From Pseudomonas sp. H3(2019) (GTDB taxonomy: Bacteria > Pseudomonadota > Gammaproteobacteria > Pseudomonadales > Pseudomonadaceae), in assembly GCF_007713465.1 (NCBI RefSeq), contig NZ_VMSG01000024.1:32309-96308 (forward strand): DNA of 64,000 nucleotides, written 5' to 3'. A program made the translations under genes and the position numbers. The notes beneath the pieces are model-generated. The model made no database searches and had not been told where the DNA came from. It saw only the letters and a program-made list of their open reading frames with translations. This document shows, piece after piece, positions 1-7,978 of the stretch; the stretch's first letter is position 1, and every line of letters begins with the position of its first letter.

Positions 1-109
1 GCTCGTCCATCTGATGGAAGTTGTGATGCTGCCGGCCACGAGGATTGGCCGCAGCTTTCTCGGCCAGCTCGGTAAACAGTGCTTGATCAAGAAAGCTCGG
101 CACGGCCAT
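1..109 (-). CDS. WbuC-like cupin protein, 5' part only
   Basis: The reverse strand opens with ATG at 109 and reads MAVPSFLDQALFTELAEK..., continuing past NPRGRQHHNFHQ to the left edge without a stop. This N-terminus matches what I recall of the WbuC-type cupin-fold metalloprotein that sits just downstream of hpt in Pseudomonas; the NPRGR/HHNFHQ stretch is typical of the family. Only 36 codons are present and the cupin metal site lies outside the window. The start is 3 nt after the hpt stop, so the two are probably co-transcribed. The metalloprotein role is family knowledge only. Confidence 0.7.
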   Translation of the reverse strand, partial: MAVPSFLDQALFTELAEKAAANPRGRQHHNFHQMDE

Positions 110-112
110 GTC

Positions 113-670
113 TTACATTCCTTTGACGGCGTAGATCCCGGCGGCGTTGCGCCAGTAGCCTTTGTAGTCCATGCCGTAACCGAAGATGTAGCGGTCGATG
201 CACGGCAGGCCGACGAAATCGGCTTTCAGGTCCGGGCGAGCCTTGCGGTCGTGGTCTTTATCGATCAGTACGGCGGTGTGCACAGCGCGGGCGCCAGCGT
301 GTTTGCAGAAGTCGATGATTGCGCCCAGGGTGTGGCCTTCGTCGAGGATGTCGTCGATGATCAGCACGTCACGGTCGATGAACGAGACTTCTGGCTTGGC
401 CTTCCAGAACAGGTCGCCGCCGCTGGTTTCGTTGCGATAGCGGGTAGCGTGCAGGTAGGAAGCTTCCAGCGGGAAATTCAGATGGGGCAGCAGTTTGCCA
501 GAGAAAATCAGGCCGCCGTTCATCACGCAGAACACCACCGGGTTGCTTTCAGCCAACTGATCGTTGATTTGCGCACCAACGCGGGCGATGGCCGCCTCGA
601 CTTCAGCTTCGGTGTACAGGCAGTCAGCCTCTCGCATGATTTGACGGATATGCTCGAGATCAGCGGACAT
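113..670 (-). CDS. hpt: Hypoxanthine-guanine phosphoribosyltransferase
   Basis: Cytosolic purine-salvage enzyme that joins hypoxanthine or guanine to PRPP. The 185-residue product has the type I PRPP-binding signature DVLIIDDILDEGHTL at residues 101-115, with the two acidic residues and the Gly/Thr expected to hold ribose-phosphate and magnesium. I start it at ATG 670 (MSADLEHIRQ), preceded by GGAGAG; the frame stays open 17 codons further upstream but that extension looks non-coding. It lies back to back with upp (uracil salvage), so this corner holds purine and pyrimidine salvage side by side. Length is normal for the family. Confidence 0.95.
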   Translation of the reverse strand: MSADLEHIRQIMREADCLYTEAEVEAAIARVGAQINDQLAESNPVVFCVMNGGLIFSGKLLPHLNFPLEASYLHATRYRNETSGGDLFWKAKPEVSFIDRDVLIIDDILDEGHTLGAIIDFCKHAGARAVHTAVLIDKDHDRKARPDLKADFVGLPCIDRYIFGYGMDYKGYWRNAAGIYAVKGM

Positions 671-835
671 GGTGCTCTCCAAGGGGGTGGCGGATTCGGA
701 AAAGCGAGCAAAGGTACGCATCCCGCCGGGTCAGATCAAGCGTTTCTGGACTAACGTACAGTATGTCTATAGGACAACACCCTCGGATAGATTAATCTAG
801 GCCGGTTTTTTTGCCCGCCGCCGGAGCCTTTCCCC

Positions 836-1474
836 ATGCCCATTCGTGAGATCCGCCATCCGCTGATCCGACACAAACTTGGCCTTATGCGCCGCGCCGA
901 CATTAGCACGAAGAATTTCCGCGAGCTCGCTCAGGAAGTCGGTGCCCTGCTGACTTACGAGGCGACCAAAGACCTGCCCCTTGAAACCTACGATATCGAA
1001 GGCTGGTGCGGCACGGTTTCGGTCGAGAAGATCGCCGGCAAGAAAATTACCGTCGTACCGATCCTGCGCGCCGGCATCGGCATGCTGGAAGGCGTGCTCA
1101 GCCTGATCCCGGGCGCCAAAGTCAGCGCCGTGGGCGTGGCCCGCAACGAGGAAACCCTCGAAGCGCACACGTATCTGGAGAAACTGGTTCCGGAAATCGA
1201 CGAACGCCTGGCAATGATCATCGACCCGATGCTCGCCACCGGCGGTTCGATGGTCGCCACCATCGACCTGCTGAAAAAGGCCGGTTGCAAGGACATCCGC
1301 GCGATGGTCCTGGTGGCCGCCCCTGAAGGCATCGCCGCAGTAGAGAAGGCTCACCCGGACGTGATCATCTACACCGCGTCCATTGATCAAAAATTGAACG
1401 AACACGGCTACATCATCCCGGGTCTGGGCGATGCCGGCGACAAGATCTTCGGTACCAAGCAGAAGGACGCGTGA
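836..1474 (+). CDS. upp: Uracil phosphoribosyltransferase
   Basis: Converts uracil and PRPP to UMP in pyrimidine salvage. The 212-residue protein shows the PRPP loop DPMLATGGS at residues 130-138 and the uracil-binding C-terminal segment YIIPGLGDAGD at 192-202, both diagnostic. The ATG at 836 opens directly into the family N-terminus MPIREIRHPL. The 3' end overlaps the GTG start of the uracil permease by 4 nt, so uptake and phosphoribosylation are probably translationally coupled. The gene is divergent from hpt, with about 165 bp between the two starts. Confidence 0.97.
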   Translation: MPIREIRHPLIRHKLGLMRRADISTKNFRELAQEVGALLTYEATKDLPLETYDIEGWCGTVSVEKIAGKKITVVPILRAGIGMLEGVLSLIPGAKVSAVGVARNEETLEAHTYLEKLVPEIDERLAMIIDPMLATGGSMVATIDLLKKAGCKDIRAMVLVAAPEGIAAVEKAHPDVIIYTASIDQKLNEHGYIIPGLGDAGDKIFGTKQKDA

Positions 1475-2751
1475 GCATGCAGGATGAGTTCAACGACCCG
1501 CTCTGGCGCACGGTGCTGTCTGGCGCGCAGATGCTGTTCGTGGCGTTTGGCGCGTTGGTGTTGATGCCGCTGATTACCGGCCTCGACCCGAATGTTGCGC
1601 TGTTCACGGCGGGCCTCGGGACTCTGCTGTTCCAGGTGGTCACCGGGCGGCAAGTGCCGGTGTTCCTGGCGTCGAGTTTTGCCTTTATCACCCCGATCAT
1701 TCTCGCCAAGGGCCAGTTCGGCCTCGCAGCGACCATGGGTGGGGTGATGGCGGCCGGTTTCGTTTATACCTTTCTCGGCGTGGCCGTGAAGATCAAGGGC
1801 ACCGGTTTTATTGACCGTTTGCTGCCACCGGTGGTGATTGGCCCGGTGATCATTTCGATCGGCCTGGCGATGGCGCCGATTGCCGCGAACATGGCGATGG
1901 GCAAGGCCGGTGACGGTTCGGAGCTGATTCATTACCAGACCGCCATGATGATCTCCATGCCAGCGCTGCTGACGACGCTGATCGTGGCAGTGTTCGGTAA
2001 AGGTATCTTTCGTCTGGTGCCGATCATCTCCGGCGTACTGGTCGGGTTTGGCATGGCGTTCTTCTTCGGCGTCGTCGACACCGCGAAGATCGCTGCCGCA
2101 CCGTGGTTTGCGTTGCCGCACTTCACCGCGCCGGAGTTCAACTGGCAGGCGATTCTGTTCATTGTCCCGGTGGCGCTGGCCCCGGCCATTGAGCATATCG
2201 GCGGCGTGATCGCAGTCGGCAGCGTGACCGGACGTGATTACCTGAAGAAGCCCGGCCTGCATCGCACGTTGTTCGGCGACGGCATCGCAACCACTGCCGC
2301 CGGCCTGCTCGGTGGCCCACCTAACACCACGTACGCTGAAGTGACGGGCGCGGTGATGCTGACCAAGAACTACAACCCGAAAATCATGACCTGGGCGGCG
2401 ATCTTTGCCATCAGCCTGGCGTTTATCGGCAAGTTCGGTGCACTGCTGCAAAGCATCCCGGTACCCGTCATGGGCGGTATTCTTTGCCTGTTGTTCGGGT
2501 CGATTGCTGCGGTGGGGATGAACACCATGATCCGCCACAAGATCGATTTGGCTGAAGCGCGCAACCTGGTAATTGTCTCGGTCACGCTGGTGTTCGGGAT
2601 TGGCGGCATGCTGGTCGGCACCGGTACCGGCGCGCAGGATTTCGGCCTCAAGGGCATCGCGCTGTGCGCTGTCGTGGCGATCGCGCTGAACCTGATTCTG
2701 CCGGGCAATGACAGCTGGAAGCACAAGAAGGCGGATGAGCCGTTGCTCTAA
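1471..2751 (+). CDS. uraA: Uracil permease (NCS2 family)
   Basis: Inner-membrane nucleobase/proton symporter of the NCS2 family, 426 residues and very hydrophobic throughout. The conserved segments are present: APAIEHIGG (the Glu that binds uracil in E. coli UraA) and GGPPNTTYAEVTG, the NCS2 signature in the core domain. The first start is GTG at 1471, overlapping the upp stop; an ATG two codons later (1477) is equally possible. The upp-uraA pairing predicts uracil specificity rather than xanthine. It ends at a perfect hairpin shared with convergent hemH. Confidence 0.93.
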   Translation: MSMQDEFNDPLWRTVLSGAQMLFVAFGALVLMPLITGLDPNVALFTAGLGTLLFQVVTGRQVPVFLASSFAFITPIILAKGQFGLAATMGGVMAAGFVYTFLGVAVKIKGTGFIDRLLPPVVIGPVIISIGLAMAPIAANMAMGKAGDGSELIHYQTAMMISMPALLTTLIVAVFGKGIFRLVPIISGVLVGFGMAFFFGVVDTAKIAAAPWFALPHFTAPEFNWQAILFIVPVALAPAIEHIGGVIAVGSVTGRDYLKKPGLHRTLFGDGIATTAAGLLGGPPNTTYAEVTGAVMLTKNYNPKIMTWAAIFAISLAFIGKFGALLQSIPVPVMGGILCLLFGSIAAVGMNTMIRHKIDLAEARNLVIVSVTLVFGIGGMLVGTGTGAQDFGLKGIALCAVVAIALNLILPGNDSWKHKKADEPLL

Positions 2752-2752
2752 A

Positions 2753-2783
2753 GATCGTTCCCACGCTCTGCGTGGGAACGATC
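2753..2783. terminator. Perfect 13-bp hairpin between convergent uraA and hemH
   Basis: GATCGTTCCCACG (2753-2765) is followed by a 5-nt CTCTG loop and the exact complement (2771-2783). The core GTTCCCACGCTCTGCGTGGGAAC is a widely repeated Pseudomonas intergenic palindrome. It sits immediately after the uraA stop and 6 nt from the hemH stop, so it can act in both directions. There is no long T-run, so it may work as a repeat or mRNA-protecting hairpin more than as a classical terminator. Confidence 0.7.
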
Positions 2784-2788
2784 ATCGC

Positions 2789-3811
2789 CTATAGGGCCAA
2801 CGGCGCTCGCTCACACAAGGTGCTCAACGCCTGCGCCCAGTGCGGGTCATCGTTGAGACACGGCACCAGCACCAACTCCTCGCCTCCGGCCTCGCGGAAC
2901 TGCTCGAGCCCACGGTCACCGATCTCTTCCAGGGTTTCGATGCAGTCGGCCACAAACGCCGGGCACATCACCAGAATCTTCTTCACCCCTTGCTTGGCCA
3001 ACGCGTCAAGACGCGCTTCGGTGTAGGGTTCGATCCATTTGGCGCGGCCCAGCCGTGACTGGAACGACACCGACCATTTGCCGTCCGGCAAGCCCATGCG
3101 CTCGGCAAATGCTGCGGCGGTACGCAAGCACTGACCGCGATAGCAGGTCGCGACCACTTCCGGCGGCGCGTCGGCACAGCAATCACCGTCGCCCTCAAAG
3201 CTATGGCCCGGGTTGAGTTTCTTCAGGTGCCGCTCTGGCAATCCATGGAAGCTCAGCAGCAGATGATCGTAATCCTGCTCCAGGTACGGCCTGGCACTGG
3301 CCACCAACGCGTCGAGGTATTCCGGCTGATCGTAGAACGGCTGGAGAATCGAGAACTGCACATTCAGTTTCTTCTCGCGCACCACCCGCTTGGCCTCTTC
3401 AATCACCGTGGTCACGGTGCTGTCGGCGAACTGTGGATAAAGCGGTGCGAGGGTGACGTTTTTGATCCCTTGAGCAGCCATGCGGGTCAACACCGACTCA
3501 ATCGACGGCTCGCCGTAACGCATGGCCAACTCGACCGGCCCCTGGGTCCACTGCGCGGTCATCGCTTGCTGCAAACGGCGACTGAGCACCACCAGCGGCG
3601 AACCTTCATCCCACCAGATCGAGGCATAGGCGTGAGCCGATTGCTCAGGACGCTTGATCAGAATCAGCGAGACCAGCAAACGCCGCACCGGCCATGGCAG
3701 GTCAATGACATAAGGGTCCATCAGAAATTGATTGAGGTAGCTGCGCACGTCAGCCACCTGTGTGGAAGCGGGTGAACCCAAGTTGACCAGGAGCAACGCG
3801 TGATCGGTCAT
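2789..3811 (-). CDS. hemH: Ferrochelatase
   Basis: Inserts ferrous iron into protoporphyrin IX, the last step of haem synthesis. The 340-residue product starts at ATG 3811 (MTDHALLLVNLGSP); the frame runs 47 codons further upstream but that part is Cys/Trp-rich noise overlapping the next gene. Conserved family segments are visible: LYPQFADST, LLSFHGLPERHL with the active-site His, and CPAFVADCIETLEEI with the catalytic Glu. Several Cys lie around residues 200-220 (DGDCCADAP). It is 13 nt downstream of the epimerase gene on the same strand. Confidence 0.95.
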   Translation of the reverse strand: MTDHALLLVNLGSPASTQVADVRSYLNQFLMDPYVIDLPWPVRRLLVSLILIKRPEQSAHAYASIWWDEGSPLVVLSRRLQQAMTAQWTQGPVELAMRYGEPSIESVLTRMAAQGIKNVTLAPLYPQFADSTVTTVIEEAKRVVREKKLNVQFSILQPFYDQPEYLDALVASARPYLEQDYDHLLLSFHGLPERHLKKLNPGHSFEGDGDCCADAPPEVVATCYRGQCLRTAAAFAERMGLPDGKWSVSFQSRLGRAKWIEPYTEARLDALAKQGVKKILVMCPAFVADCIETLEEIGDRGLEQFREAGGEELVLVPCLNDDPHWAQALSTLCERAPLAL

Positions 3812-3824
3812 GCAACGTCCTATT

Positions 3825-4727
3825 TCAAAGGCGGCTGGACAGGTCGTCCAGGGCCGCACGCAAATCAGTGAAGCGGAATGTGAAACCCGCCGCCAGCAAG
3901 CGCGTCGGTGTCGCCCGCTGACCACCCAGCAGCAACAGTGACAACTCGCCAAGACCGACCTTCAGGGCAAATGATGGCATCGGCATGAACGCCGGCCGAT
4001 GCAAAACGCTGGCAAGGGTCTTGGCGAACTCACGATTGCGCACCGGTTTTGGCGCGCACGCATTATAAGGACCGCTGGCGTCTTTCTGATGCAGAAGAAA
4101 ATCAATCAGGGCGATTTGATCATCGATGTGAATCCACGGCATCCACTGCCGACCATTGCCGATCGGCCCGCCCAGCCCCAGTTTGAACGGCAATAACAGC
4201 CGCGACAAAAAGCCGCCCTCCGCCGACAGCACCAACCCGGTACGCACCAGCACTACCCGAATCCCCAACGTCTCGGCGCGCTGTGCGGTCTCCTCCCAGG
4301 CAATGCACAACTGGCTGGCGAAGTCTTCGCTGACCGGCGGCGACTTTTCGCTCAACTCACGTTCACCGCCGTCGCCATACCAGCCGACTGCAGAGCCCGA
4401 AATCAACAGCTGCGGTTTCTGCTCACGGCTTTCAAGCCACGCCAGCAGGGTTTCGGTAAGCCTGATTCGACTGCTCCAAAGCAGCGCCTTGCGTCGATGA
4501 GTCCACAAGCGATCAGCAATCGGTGCACCCGCGAGATTGATCACCGCATCCACCGGACGTTGGCCAATGTCTTCCAGACGCCTGACGCCACGTACCTGCG
4601 TGCCGCACAATTTGGCGACTTGTTCAGGCCTGCGACTCCACACCGTCAGGCTATGGCCCTGGCTCGACCAGTGTCGGCAGAGTTGACGTCCTATCAAACC
4701 AGTACCGCCGGTCAGCAATATGTGCAT
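3825..4727 (-). CDS. YfcH-like TIGR01777 NAD(P)-dependent epimerase
   Basis: A 300-residue extended SDR/epimerase-like protein. The N-terminus LLTGGTGLIGRQL is the Rossmann GxxGxxG motif, INLAGAPI and SGSAVGWYG are hallmarks of the YfcH/TIGR01777 group, and the C-terminus resembles DUF1731. The substrate is unknown in the family. It lies 13 nt upstream of hemH on the same strand and is divergent from the FAD oxidoreductase at 4924, so their shared 196-bp spacer contains two promoters. Start ATG 4727 is preceded by GGAAGATGTC. Confidence 0.85.
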   Translation of the reverse strand: MHILLTGGTGLIGRQLCRHWSSQGHSLTVWSRRPEQVAKLCGTQVRGVRRLEDIGQRPVDAVINLAGAPIADRLWTHRRKALLWSSRIRLTETLLAWLESREQKPQLLISGSAVGWYGDGGERELSEKSPPVSEDFASQLCIAWEETAQRAETLGIRVVLVRTGLVLSAEGGFLSRLLLPFKLGLGGPIGNGRQWMPWIHIDDQIALIDFLLHQKDASGPYNACAPKPVRNREFAKTLASVLHRPAFMPMPSFALKVGLGELSLLLLGGQRATPTRLLAAGFTFRFTDLRAALDDLSSRL

Positions 4728-4852
4728 GACATCTTCCTCGCGTGGCGTTTTACCCTGATCACTAGTCTATTTTTATAAGCAGGGATGTTTCGGATCAGGC
4801 AGGTTCTGTGTTTAACAATAGGCCAACCTGCCAGAACGAGAACGCTGAAAGT

Positions 4853-4903
4853 TATACCAGAAAACAATGTTGTATAGGTTTAACCTGCAGCGTAGCCTGT
4901 ACA
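4853..4903 (+). promoter_or_regulatory. Putative LitR/CarH-type operator half-sites upstream of the FAD oxidoreductase
   Basis: TATACC (4853), TGTATA (4871) and TGTACA (4898) start at intervals of 18 and 27 bp, multiples of 9. TGTACA-like sites are what MerR-type B12/light regulators (LitR, CarH) are known to bind. The same motif and 9-bp phase recur before the DUF523 gene that leads to the MerR gene at 7034. The site lies 20 nt before the ATG at 4924, so bound protein would block transcription. Assignment is inferred from motif and context. Confidence 0.5.
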
Positions 4904-4923
4904 GAAAGGTAAACGAGGCCTCT

Positions 4924-5910
4924 ATGACTGTACCCATCGCAATCATCGGCACCGGCATCGCCGGACTCTCGGCAGCCCAAGCCTTGCAAGAGGCCGGGTA
5001 CGTCGTTCAATTGTTCGATAAAAGCCGTGGCAGCGGCGGTCGCATGTCGAGCAAACGCAGCGACGCCGGCGCACTGGACATGGGCGCACAATACTTCACC
5101 GCCCGTGATCGCCGCTTTGTCATTGAAGTCCAGCGCTGGCAAGCCAATGGCTGGGTCGCGGAATGGACGCCGCAGCTCTACCACTATCAAGGTGGCCAGC
5201 TCAGCCCATCACCGGATGAACAGACCCGCTGGGTCGGCACCCCACGCATGAGCGCCATCACCCGCGCGCTGATCGGCGATACGGAAGCGCATTTCGCTTG
5301 CCGGATTACCGAGGTCTATCGTGGCGAAGAACATTGGCATTTGCAGGATGCCGAAGGCTTCACCCACGGTCCCTTCAGCCATGTCGTCATCGCTACGCCG
5401 GCGCCGCAAGCCACTGCCCTGCTGGCCGCCGCGCCGAAACTCGCCGGGGTCGCCGCCGGGGTAAAAATGGACCCGACCTGGGCCATTGCGCTGGCCTTCG
5501 ACACGCCGCTGGATACGCCGATGGAAGGCTGCTTTGTACAGGACAGCCCGCTCGACTGGCTGGCGCGTAACCGTAGCAAGCCGGGCCGCGACACCACCCT
5601 CGACACGTGGGTATTGCACGCCAACAGCAACTGGAGCCGACAACATATCGACCTGCCTAAAGAGGCGGTGATCGAGCAACTGCACGGCGCCTTCGCCGAG
5701 CTGCTGCACGACTCCATGCCCGCGCCGGTCTTCAGCCTTGCCCATCGCTGGCTCTACGCACGCCCGTCCAGCAGCCATGAATGGGGCGTATTGGCCGATG
5801 CCGACCTGGGCTTGTACGTGTGTGGCGACTGGTGCCTGTCCGGGCGCGTCGAAGGGGCCTGGATGAGCGGTCAGGAAGCGGCTCGTCGTCTGCACGCACA
5901 CCTGCAGTGA
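4924..5910 (+). CDS. NAD(P)/FAD-dependent oxidoreductase (renalase/amine-oxidase-like)
   Basis: A 328-residue flavoprotein. It opens with the dinucleotide-binding fold IIGTGIAGLSAAQ, then LFDKSRGSGGRMSS, the second FAD-contacting segment of the amine-oxidase/renalase family, and ALDMGAQYFTARD. I use ATG 4924, preceded by GAGGCC, rather than the upstream ATG at 4867, which would put the operator inside the gene. I recall a flavoprotein of this type next to the photolyase cluster in other pseudomonads. Its substrate is unknown; a role in light or oxidative stress is inferred from the shared half-sites. Confidence 0.8.
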   Translation: MTVPIAIIGTGIAGLSAAQALQEAGYVVQLFDKSRGSGGRMSSKRSDAGALDMGAQYFTARDRRFVIEVQRWQANGWVAEWTPQLYHYQGGQLSPSPDEQTRWVGTPRMSAITRALIGDTEAHFACRITEVYRGEEHWHLQDAEGFTHGPFSHVVIATPAPQATALLAAAPKLAGVAAGVKMDPTWAIALAFDTPLDTPMEGCFVQDSPLDWLARNRSKPGRDTTLDTWVLHANSNWSRQHIDLPKEAVIEQLHGAFAELLHDSMPAPVFSLAHRWLYARPSSSHEWGVLADADLGLYVCGDWCLSGRVEGAWMSGQEAARRLHAHLQ

Positions 5911-5974
5911 AGCGTATCAACCCCGCACAGCTGTCGCGTGATGAAACCCACAAGAAGATGGAGCGGGTGAAACT

Positions 5975-6048
5975 TATACAAACAATTTGACTTGTACACC
6001 TTTGGATCTATGATCAAACCGTGTTGTACAGCGTGCACAGCCTGTACA
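5975..6048 (+). promoter_or_regulatory. Sigma70-like promoter embedded in TGTACA repeats (putative LitR operator)
   Basis: A promoter TTGACT (5987) - 16 bp - TATGAT (6009) is visible. TATACA at 5975 lies upstream of it, TGTACA at 5993 lies in the spacer, and TGTACA-TGCACA-TGTACA at 6025, 6034 and 6043 repeat every 9 bp just after the predicted start of transcription. Bound regulator would cover the promoter and the first transcribed bases, fitting repression relieved by light. The ATG at 6071 follows with GAGGT as ribosome site. Confidence 0.6.
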
Positions 6049-6070
6049 AATATAGATCCGAGGTACCTCC

Positions 6071-7033
6071 ATGCCCTTCGACTCCGCAAGCAAACCGAAA
6101 ATCGCTATCAGTGCCTGCCTGATGGGTGCCGAGGTGCGTTACAACGGCGGGCATAAAGCCTCTCGGCTGTGCAGTCAAACCCTCACGGATTATTTCGAGT
6201 TCATTGCGGTGTGCCCGGAAGTCGCCATCGGTCTGGGGGTTCCCCGCGAGCCGATTCGACTGGTCGGCGATCTGCTGCAACCTCACGCCGTTGGTACGGT
6301 TCACCACGAACTGGATGTCACTCAGGCACTGACGAACTACGGCCAGCAAATGGCCGGCGCGCTGGGCGATATTTGCGGCTATATCTTCATGCAGAAATCA
6401 CCGTCCTGTGGCCTGGAGCGGGTCAAGGTTTACCACGCCAACGGCAGCCCGCACGACGGCGGTGCACGCGGCATCTACGCTCAAGCGTTTTGCGCCCGAC
6501 ACCCGGACCTGCCGGTGGAAGAAGACGGTCGACTGAACGATCCCGTACTCCGCGAGAATTTCCTGACCCGGGTATTTGCCTACTCAGCCTGGCAGGAGCT
6601 CCTGCAAAACGGCTTGGGTCGCAATGCTCTGACCGACTTTCACGCACGCTACAAATACCTGTTGATGGCCCATAACCCACTGCAATACAAAGCCTTGGGC
6701 AAGCTCCTGGGTGATATGGGCCAGACCGATCCCGATGAACTCGGCCCGCGCTATTTCAGCGAGCTGATGGCGGCACTGAAAAAATGCGCCACCCGCGGCA
6801 CCCACACCAATGTGCTGCAACACCTCAGCGGCTATCTCAAACAGCTCATCAGCGCCGAAGACAAACAGGAAGTGCAGCATGTGATCGGTCAGTACCGCCA
6901 CGGCATCGTGCCCTTGGTGGTGCCACTGACATTGCTCAAGCATCACTTGCGCCATCATCCCGATCCGTACGTTATGCAGCAGGCGTACCTGCAACCGCAC
7001 CCGGAAAATCTCAGCTTGCGAAATGCGATCTAA
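6071..7033 (+). CDS. DUF523 and DUF1722 (YbgA-like) protein
   Basis: A 320-residue two-domain protein. The N-terminal DUF523 shows ISACLMGAEVRYNGG, CPEVAIGLGVPREPIRL and the Cys motif KSPSCG; the C-terminal half (about residues 190-310) is DUF1722/YbgA-like (FHARYKYLLMAHNP, YLKQLISAEDK). The biochemical role of neither domain is settled. Homologues are commonly found directly before photolyase genes, and here the gene leads an operon with the MerR regulator and photolyase: its TAA at 7031-7033 abuts the next ATG with no gap. Expression probably follows the operator array just upstream. Confidence 0.85.
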   Translation: MPFDSASKPKIAISACLMGAEVRYNGGHKASRLCSQTLTDYFEFIAVCPEVAIGLGVPREPIRLVGDLLQPHAVGTVHHELDVTQALTNYGQQMAGALGDICGYIFMQKSPSCGLERVKVYHANGSPHDGGARGIYAQAFCARHPDLPVEEDGRLNDPVLRENFLTRVFAYSAWQELLQNGLGRNALTDFHARYKYLLMAHNPLQYKALGKLLGDMGQTDPDELGPRYFSELMAALKKCATRGTHTNVLQHLSGYLKQLISAEDKQEVQHVIGQYRHGIVPLVVPLTLLKHHLRHHPDPYVMQQAYLQPHPENLSLRNAI

Positions 7034-7978
7034 ATGAAAACCGAACCTGACACTTATCCCCATGACGACAGCCCAGGCACCGGCGATCAACAGCCCCCGG
7101 AGAATGATTGGCTGCCGATTCGCGAAGTTGCACGAATCACCGGCATCAACGCCGTTACCCTGCGTGCCTGGGAACGTCGCTATGGCCTGATCGTGCCGCT
7201 GCGTACGTCCAAGGGACACCGACTGTTCTCGGTCGAACATGTGCAGCGGATCCATGACATTCTCACCTGGCTCAATCGCGGCGTGGCCGTCAGCCAGATC
7301 AAACAGCTGCTGGATACGCCAGCAGCACTGCGTGAACCGGTCACAAATGACTGGCACGTCCTGCGCCTCAAGCTGATGCAGGCGATCGGACAACTCGCCG
7401 AGCGCCAGCTCGATGAGACGCTCAATCAGGCCATGTCGTTGTATCCACCGCGCACCTTGTGCGAGCAACTGCTGATGCCGCTGCTGGCCGAACTCGAGCA
7501 GCGCTGGCAAGGCCAGTTCGGCGCGCAGATGGAGCGGGCGTTCTTTTATTCCTGGTTGCGCAGCAAGTTCGGTGCAAGGGTCTACCACAACAACCGTCAG
7601 TTGCGCGGCGCGCCGTTGCTGCTGATCAATCACTCCGACTTACCCCTGGAGCCGCATCTGTGGCTCATCGCCTGGCTGATCAGCAGCGCCGATTGCCCCG
7701 TGGAAGTGTTCGACTGGCCGTTGCCAGCCGGCGAATTGGCACTGGCGGTCGAGCATCTGCAAGCGCGCGGTGTGCTGCTGTATTCCAGTAAAACAATCGA
7801 TCTCAAACATTTATTGAAACTTCTGACCAATGTCGGCGGCCCAAAACTCATGGCCGGCCCTGCCGTGTGCATCCACCACGCCGAGTTGTCCGCCATAACC
7901 TCTGAAATAGCCGATTTATCTCTGGCCGAAGATCCCTTGTCGGCCCATCAGGCACTGCTTCAGCGCGGGCTCATTTAA
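7034..7978 (+). CDS. MerR-family light-response regulator (class II LitR / PplR-like)
   Basis: A 314-residue regulator. Residues 27-94 form a MerR winged helix (PIREVARITGINAVTLRAWERRYG, then TSKGHRLFS), and residues 110-300 resemble the B12-binding domains of CarH/LitR. The B12 ligands look lost: in the segment matching Wx9EH the His is Arg168 (QRWQGQFGAQMER), and there is no DxHxxG. This is the class II LitR type, which in P. putida (PplR) represses photolyase-cluster genes and works with short LOV proteins rather than B12. It sits exactly between the DUF523 gene and phrB with zero-length gaps. No LOV gene is present in this window. Confidence 0.85.
   Translation: MKTEPDTYPHDDSPGTGDQQPPENDWLPIREVARITGINAVTLRAWERRYGLIVPLRTSKGHRLFSVEHVQRIHDILTWLNRGVAVSQIKQLLDTPAALREPVTNDWHVLRLKLMQAIGQLAERQLDETLNQAMSLYPPRTLCEQLLMPLLAELEQRWQGQFGAQMERAFFYSWLRSKFGARVYHNNRQLRGAPLLLINHSDLPLEPHLWLIAWLISSADCPVEVFDWPLPAGELALAVEHLQARGVLLYSSKTIDLKHLLKLLTNVGGPKLMAGPAVCIHHAELSAITSEIADLSLAEDPLSAHQALLQRGLI

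Noticed and set aside
1408..2724. 438-codon open frame antisense to uraA
   Set aside because: It is rich in His, Arg and Gln, shows no family and mirrors the uraA codons; it is a shadow of a GC-rich gene.
4867..4923. Upstream ATG as start of the FAD oxidoreductase
   Set aside because: It would place the operator half-sites inside the gene and add residues not seen before the Rossmann motif.
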